Origin: CAZVYJ01 sp964631565
Lineage (GTDB): Bacteria > Planctomycetota > Phycisphaerae > SM23-33
Reading direction: 5' to 3'
DNA: 9,162 nt
Assembly: GCA_964631565.1 (NCBI GenBank)
Contig: CAZVYJ010000081.1
Span: 1 to 9,162, forward strand
In this document: piece by piece, positions 6,869 through 9,162 of the stretch
Position numbering within the stretch: the first letter of the stretch is position 1
How the letters are laid out: the number at the start of each line of letters is the position of its first letter
The notes under the pieces: generated by a model
Told to the model about the DNA's origin: nothing
Database searches by the model: none
The model's input: the letters and a program-made list of their open reading frames with translations, nothing else
Position numbers and translations under genes: made by a program

Positions 6869-6876
6869 TGATAGGT

Positions 6877-7089
6877 ATGCCAAAAGGAACAGTAAAGTGG
6901 TTCAGTGACGCAAAGGGTTATGGTTTCATCGAGTCTGCAGAAGTAAAGACGGATGTCTTTGTTCACTACTCGTCGCTCAACCAGGAAGGTTTTCGCACGC
7001 TGGCCAAAGGCGACCTGGTCGAGTTCGAGTTGACCATAGGTGAAAAAGGTCCCAAGGCCGAATCAGTATCGCGCATCGCGCAGGCCTGA
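6877..7089 (+). CDS. csp: Cold-shock domain protein (CspA family)
   Basis: This is a 70-aa single-domain OB-fold protein of normal family length. It binds single-stranded RNA and DNA and typically acts as an RNA chaperone in the cytoplasm. It opens with GTVKWFSDAKGYGFIE, containing the RNP1-like KGYGFI, and continues with DVFVHYSSL, the RNP2-like segment (Phe-to-Tyr variant of VFVHFS). It ends with the usual GxKGPKAESV strand. It appears monocistronic: a long leader precedes it and leuA converges from the other side. Whether it is induced by cold cannot be judged from sequence, since many family members are constitutive. Confidence 0.95.
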   Translation: MPKGTVKWFSDAKGYGFIESAEVKTDVFVHYSSLNQEGFRTLAKGDLVEFELTIGEKGPKAESVSRIAQA

Positions 7090-7123
7090 CCCGACATCAA
7101 AAATCACCTGACCTGCGCTGTGG

Positions 7124-7148
7124 GGCGCCGTCGGAAACCGACAGCGCC
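7124..7148. terminator. Hairpin between convergent csp and leuA
   Basis: GGCGC-c-GTCGG pairs with CCGAC-a-GCGCC across an AAA loop: 10 bp with one C-A mismatch, in the 101-bp gap between the two stop codons. Its position suits a shared bidirectional transcription end. However, no T-run abuts it on either strand; the nearest is TTTTT on the minus strand at 7103-7099. Termination is therefore inferred, not shown. Confidence 0.45.
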
Positions 7149-7190
7149 ACGGAAATTGGTTGAAGCAGTTCGACCGCAGACAAAGACATT

Positions 7191-8741
7191 TTACGGCTGC
7201 GATGTCTTTTCTCGCCCGTTTGCGGCCTGCGTCGCCACTCTGTTCACCGCCGCCAGATACGCCCGCGCCGACGCTTCGATAACGTCCGTGCTCAGGCCGC
7301 GAGAACGGAACCTTCGGCCTTCGTGTTCGACCTCCACAGTGACTTCGCCCTGCGCGTCCTTGCCGGATGTAACCGCGCGAATCGCGTAATCGGTCAGAAG
7401 CAGCTTCATACCTGTTATTCGCTGAATGGCCTCGTAGATGGCGTCGACCGGGCCGTCGCCGGTGGCGGCGTCGGTGAAGCGTTTGCCTTCCTTCGAGAGT
7501 GTAACCGTCGCGGTCGGGATGGTCTTCCCGCCGGCCGTCGTCTGCACGCCTTCCAGCGCCCATATTTCGGCGACGTGCTCCATATCCTCGTCGATGAGGG
7601 CCTCGATGTCCGCGTCAAACACGTCCTTCTTGCGGTCCGCCAGCACCTTGAATTTTTCGAACGCGCGGTCTATCTGCTCGTCGGAAAGCGAATAGCCCAG
7701 AATTTCCACTCGCTGCTTGAAGGCATGCCGGCCGGAATGTTTGCCCAGCACCAGCCTGCTTGACGGCACGCCAATATCCTCGGGCGCCATGATTTCGTAT
7801 GTCTCGCGCTTGGCCAGCACGCCGTGCTGATGAATGCCCGCCTCGTGCGCGAATGCGTTTTCGCCGACGATGGCCTTGTTGCGCTGCACGTTCAGGCCGG
7901 TGACGGCCGATACAAGCCGGCTCGTCGGGTAAATCTTCTTCGTGTTGATGCCGGTCGTCACGTTCAGGAAATCCTGCCGCGTCTTTATCGCCATGACGAT
8001 TTCCTCGAGCGACGCGTTGCCCGCACGCTCGCCGATGCCGTTTATCGTGCACTCCACCTGCCCCGCCCCGGCCCGGACAGCCGCCAGCGAGTTCGCGACG
8101 GCCAGCCCAAGGTCGTTGTGGCAGTGAACGGAAATTACCGCCTGGTTGATGTTCGGCACCTTCGCCACAAGGTGGCGTATCAGGTCGCCGAACTCAGCCG
8201 GCATGGCGTAGCCTACCGTGTCGGGAATGTTCACGGTTTTCGCGCCAGCCTCGATTACCGCCGTCACCACGTCCACAAGGAAGTCCCATTCGGTCCTGCT
8301 GGCGTCCTCCGGCGAAAATTCAACGTCATCGCATAAGCTGCGGGCCTGCTTTACGCCCTCGACGGACATCCTGAGTATTTCTTCCTTGGCTCGCTTCAGC
8401 TTGAACTCGCGGTGAATCGCGCTCGTGGCGCAAAACGTGTGAATCCGCGGGTTCTTTGCGTTTTTGACCGCCTCGGCCGCCCGCTCGATATCCTTTTCCA
8501 TGCACCGGGCCAGACTGCACACCTTGCAGCTTACCGCCTCGGCGACGGCCTGGATAGCCTCGAAGTCGCCGGGCGACGCTATCGCGAAACCGGCCTCGAT
8601 TATGTCAACGTTAAGAGCTTCCAGCGCACGGGCGACCTCCAGCTTTTCGGGGAGGTTCATGCTGCAGCCGGGCGACTGCTCGCCGTCCCGCAGTGTCGTG
8701 TCGAATATCATTACTTTTCGCATTTCCCGCTGCTCTGACAT
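7191..8741 (-). CDS. leuA: 2-isopropylmalate synthase (LeuA)
   Basis: This enzyme condenses acetyl-CoA with 2-oxoisovalerate to give 2-isopropylmalate, the committed step of leucine synthesis in the cytoplasm. The protein is 516 aa, close to E. coli LeuA. The N-terminal TIM-barrel carries DTTLRDGEQSPG (14-25, D14 a metal ligand), HCHND (206-210, metal-binding His206 and His208) and NGIGERAGN (234-242). The linker region has the KHSGRHAF motif. The C-terminal part (about 390-505) is the regulatory/dimer domain that gives leucine feedback inhibition in the family, and includes GDGPVDA. The residues fit LeuA rather than homocitrate or citramalate synthase, though close paralogues differ subtly. 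AAGGAG at 8754-8749, 7 nt upstream, fixes the start. A leucine attenuator precedes it, which independently supports the assignment. No leuB, leuC or leuD lies within the window. Confidence 0.96.
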   Translation of the reverse strand: MSEQREMRKVMIFDTTLRDGEQSPGCSMNLPEKLEVARALEALNVDIIEAGFAIASPGDFEAIQAVAEAVSCKVCSLARCMEKDIERAAEAVKNAKNPRIHTFCATSAIHREFKLKRAKEEILRMSVEGVKQARSLCDDVEFSPEDASRTEWDFLVDVVTAVIEAGAKTVNIPDTVGYAMPAEFGDLIRHLVAKVPNINQAVISVHCHNDLGLAVANSLAAVRAGAGQVECTINGIGERAGNASLEEIVMAIKTRQDFLNVTTGINTKKIYPTSRLVSAVTGLNVQRNKAIVGENAFAHEAGIHQHGVLAKRETYEIMAPEDIGVPSSRLVLGKHSGRHAFKQRVEILGYSLSDEQIDRAFEKFKVLADRKKDVFDADIEALIDEDMEHVAEIWALEGVQTTAGGKTIPTATVTLSKEGKRFTDAATGDGPVDAIYEAIQRITGMKLLLTDYAIRAVTSGKDAQGEVTVEVEHEGRRFRSRGLSTDVIEASARAYLAAVNRVATQAANGREKTSQP

Positions 8742-8748
8742 CGCTGTG

Positions 8749-8754
8749 CTCCTT
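8749..8754 (-). promoter_or_regulatory. Ribosome-binding site of leuA
   Basis: AAGGAG (minus strand) lies 7 nt before the ATG at 8741. It favours this Met over the internal Met7. Confidence 0.8.
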
Positions 8755-8829
8755 GAAGTTTTTAACGACTTTATTCTTATCGTTCATTCGCCCGCATTTT
8801 CGCGAGCCGTGTTTAACGCATAAATCCAC

Positions 8830-8864
8830 AAAAAAAGCTCCGCCGTCCTTCTGGACCGCGGAGC
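8830..8864 (-). terminator. Intrinsic terminator of the leuA attenuator (segments 3:4)
   Basis: On the minus strand, GCTCCGC-g-GTCC pairs with GGAC-g-GCGGAGC around an AGAA loop. This gives 11 bp with one G-G mismatch, followed directly by seven T. It is the strongest terminator shape in the window. It sits 88 nt upstream of the leuA start on the same strand, where a constitutive terminator would make no sense unless conditionally bypassed. Confidence 0.88.
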
Positions 8865-8893
8865 CTGGTTTCCGGCCAAGTATATCGCGATCC
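8853..8893 (-). promoter_or_regulatory. Antiterminator of the leuA attenuator (segments 2:3)
   Basis: Minus-strand GGATCGCG (8893-8886), starting 2 nt after the leader stop codon, can pair with CGCGGTCC (8860-8853) in the terminator 5' arm. The result is 8 bp including one G-U. It is mutually exclusive with the terminator. Segment 2 can instead pair with the leader start: AACGGATC (8896-8889) with GATCCGTT (8956-8949), 8 perfect bp. A smaller hairpin (CTTGG with CCAGG, 8880-8864) lies between. The pairings are visible; the switching mechanism is inferred from the classical amino-acid attenuation model. Confidence 0.75.
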
Positions 8894-8895
8894 GT

Positions 8896-8958
8896 TTAAG
8901 CGCGCAGCAGAAGCCCGATGATTAGACCGAGGCTCAAACTGTTGCTGTAACGGATCAT
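8896..8958 (-). CDS. leuL: leuA leader peptide (leucine attenuator), 20 aa
   Basis: The peptide is MIRYSNSLSLGLIIGLLLRA. Six of 20 residues are Leu (codons 8, 10, 12, 16, 17 and 18, using TTG, CTC, CTA, CTT, CTG, CTG) and three are Ile. It ends in TAA 31 nt before the terminator hairpin and 154 nt before leuA. Its function would be to sense charged leucyl-tRNA: a ribosome stalled on Leu codons frees segment 2 to form the antiterminator, while one reaching the stop covers segment 2 and lets the terminator form. The only Shine-Dalgarno-like bases are a weak GAGAGA just before the start, and the candidate promoter leaves a 5' UTR of only about 9 nt. It is not similar by eye to the enterobacterial LeuL sequence, and only the design is shared. 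Confidence 0.85.
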   Translation of the reverse strand: MIRYSNSLSLGLIIGLLLRA

Positions 8959-8973
8959 CGTTTTCTCTCTGAT

Positions 8974-9003
8974 ACTATATCGGTATGACGGCGAATTAAT
9001 CAA
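8974..9003 (-). promoter_or_regulatory. Promoter of the leuL-leuA transcript
   Basis: On the minus strand, TTGATT (9003-8998) and TATAGT (8979-8974) are separated by 18 nt. They match sigma70 consensus at 4/6 and 5/6 positions. The predicted start near 8967 is just upstream of the leader-peptide ATG. Confidence 0.65.
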
Positions 9004-9027
9004 GTGATAAATAGGGAGCAGGGAAGT

Positions 9028-9059
9028 CACAGATTACACGGATTAAAGAGATTAGACAG
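9028..9059. repeat. GATTA repeat with 9-nt period (probable dispersed intergenic repeat)
   Basis: GATTA occurs at 9032, 9041 and 9050, exactly nine bases apart, within CACAGATTACACGGATTAAA and its continuation. Similar CACAGATTACAC-type strings are, from memory, common dispersed repeats in several environmental bacterial phyla, including planctomycete-like genomes. The copy is not flanked by visible terminal repeats or a transposase. Confidence 0.6.
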
Positions 9060-9162
9060 AACATAAACAATCAGCAGGCGATTCGCATTCATTGCAAGCA
9101 AGCGCCCCAAAACGAGCCGCGACCGTCAGGACTTTATGCGCTTTGCCCATCTTACCCATTGC
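9060..9162. other. Right-edge region with no supportable gene
   Basis: A minus-strand frame is open from the edge to a TAA at 9052-9054 (about 36 codons, including a Cys-rich end). A plus-strand ATG at 9136 is preceded by AGGA at 4 nt. Either could belong to a neighbouring gene, but neither shows a recognisable domain or convincing initiation signals, so I call no gene here. Confidence 0.3.

Noticed and set aside
6742..6876. 115-aa cold-shock protein starting at 6742
   Set aside because: The extra 45 residues have no family counterpart, and GGAG at 6865 marks the canonical start.
9136..9162. Start of a plus-strand gene (MRFAHLTHC...), recalling metallophosphoesterase N-termini
   Set aside because: Only nine codons are visible, the expected D-x-H motif is not matched, and the ribosome-site spacing is short.

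Overview
The window (9,162 bp, GC-rich) looks like chromosomal housekeeping DNA from a Gram-negative bacterium. ADP-heptose genes point to a lipopolysaccharide-bearing cell envelope. Paired lipoproteins of the prenyltransferase/squalene-oxidase-repeat type, and a GATTA-based intergenic repeat of a kind I associate with planctomycete-like genomes, make a Planctomycetota (perhaps Phycisphaerae) origin my best guess. That placement is an inference from protein style, not proof. I see no phage, IS, CRISPR, tRNA or rRNA.

Layout. 1-2344 (+): the 3' part of hldE (bifunctional heptose-7-phosphate kinase / heptose-1-phosphate adenylyltransferase), then gmhB (heptose-1,7-bisphosphate phosphatase). These two form consecutive steps of ADP-heptose synthesis. 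The gmhB product is unusual: it has lost most of the zinc site and carries an Ala/Pro linker plus a two-helix membrane tail. 2345-2603: a gene-free, strongly structured spacer ending in a candidate promoter. 2604-6607 (+): two tandemly duplicated lipoprotein genes with alpha/alpha-toroid repeats, which share even their ribosome-binding leader, followed 31 nt later by a DUF1015 gene. 6608-6876: a spacer with a candidate terminator, a candidate promoter and a long csp 5' UTR. 6877-7089 (+): a cold-shock protein. 7191-8741 (-): leuA, convergent with csp.

The most striking element is upstream of leuA at 8830-9003 on the minus strand. It comprises a promoter, a 20-codon leucine-rich leader peptide (6 Leu and 3 Ile codons), and a strong intrinsic terminator. 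Three mutually exclusive pairings can be read directly from the bases: leader start with the segment just after the leader stop (1:2), that segment with the terminator 5' arm (2:3), and the terminator itself (3:4). This is a complete ribosome-mediated leucine attenuator. Segment 2 starts 2 nt after the leader stop, so a ribosome finishing the peptide would cover it, while one stalled at the Leu codons would leave it free.

The right edge (9004-9162) holds a 9-nt-period GATTA repeat and no gene that I can support.
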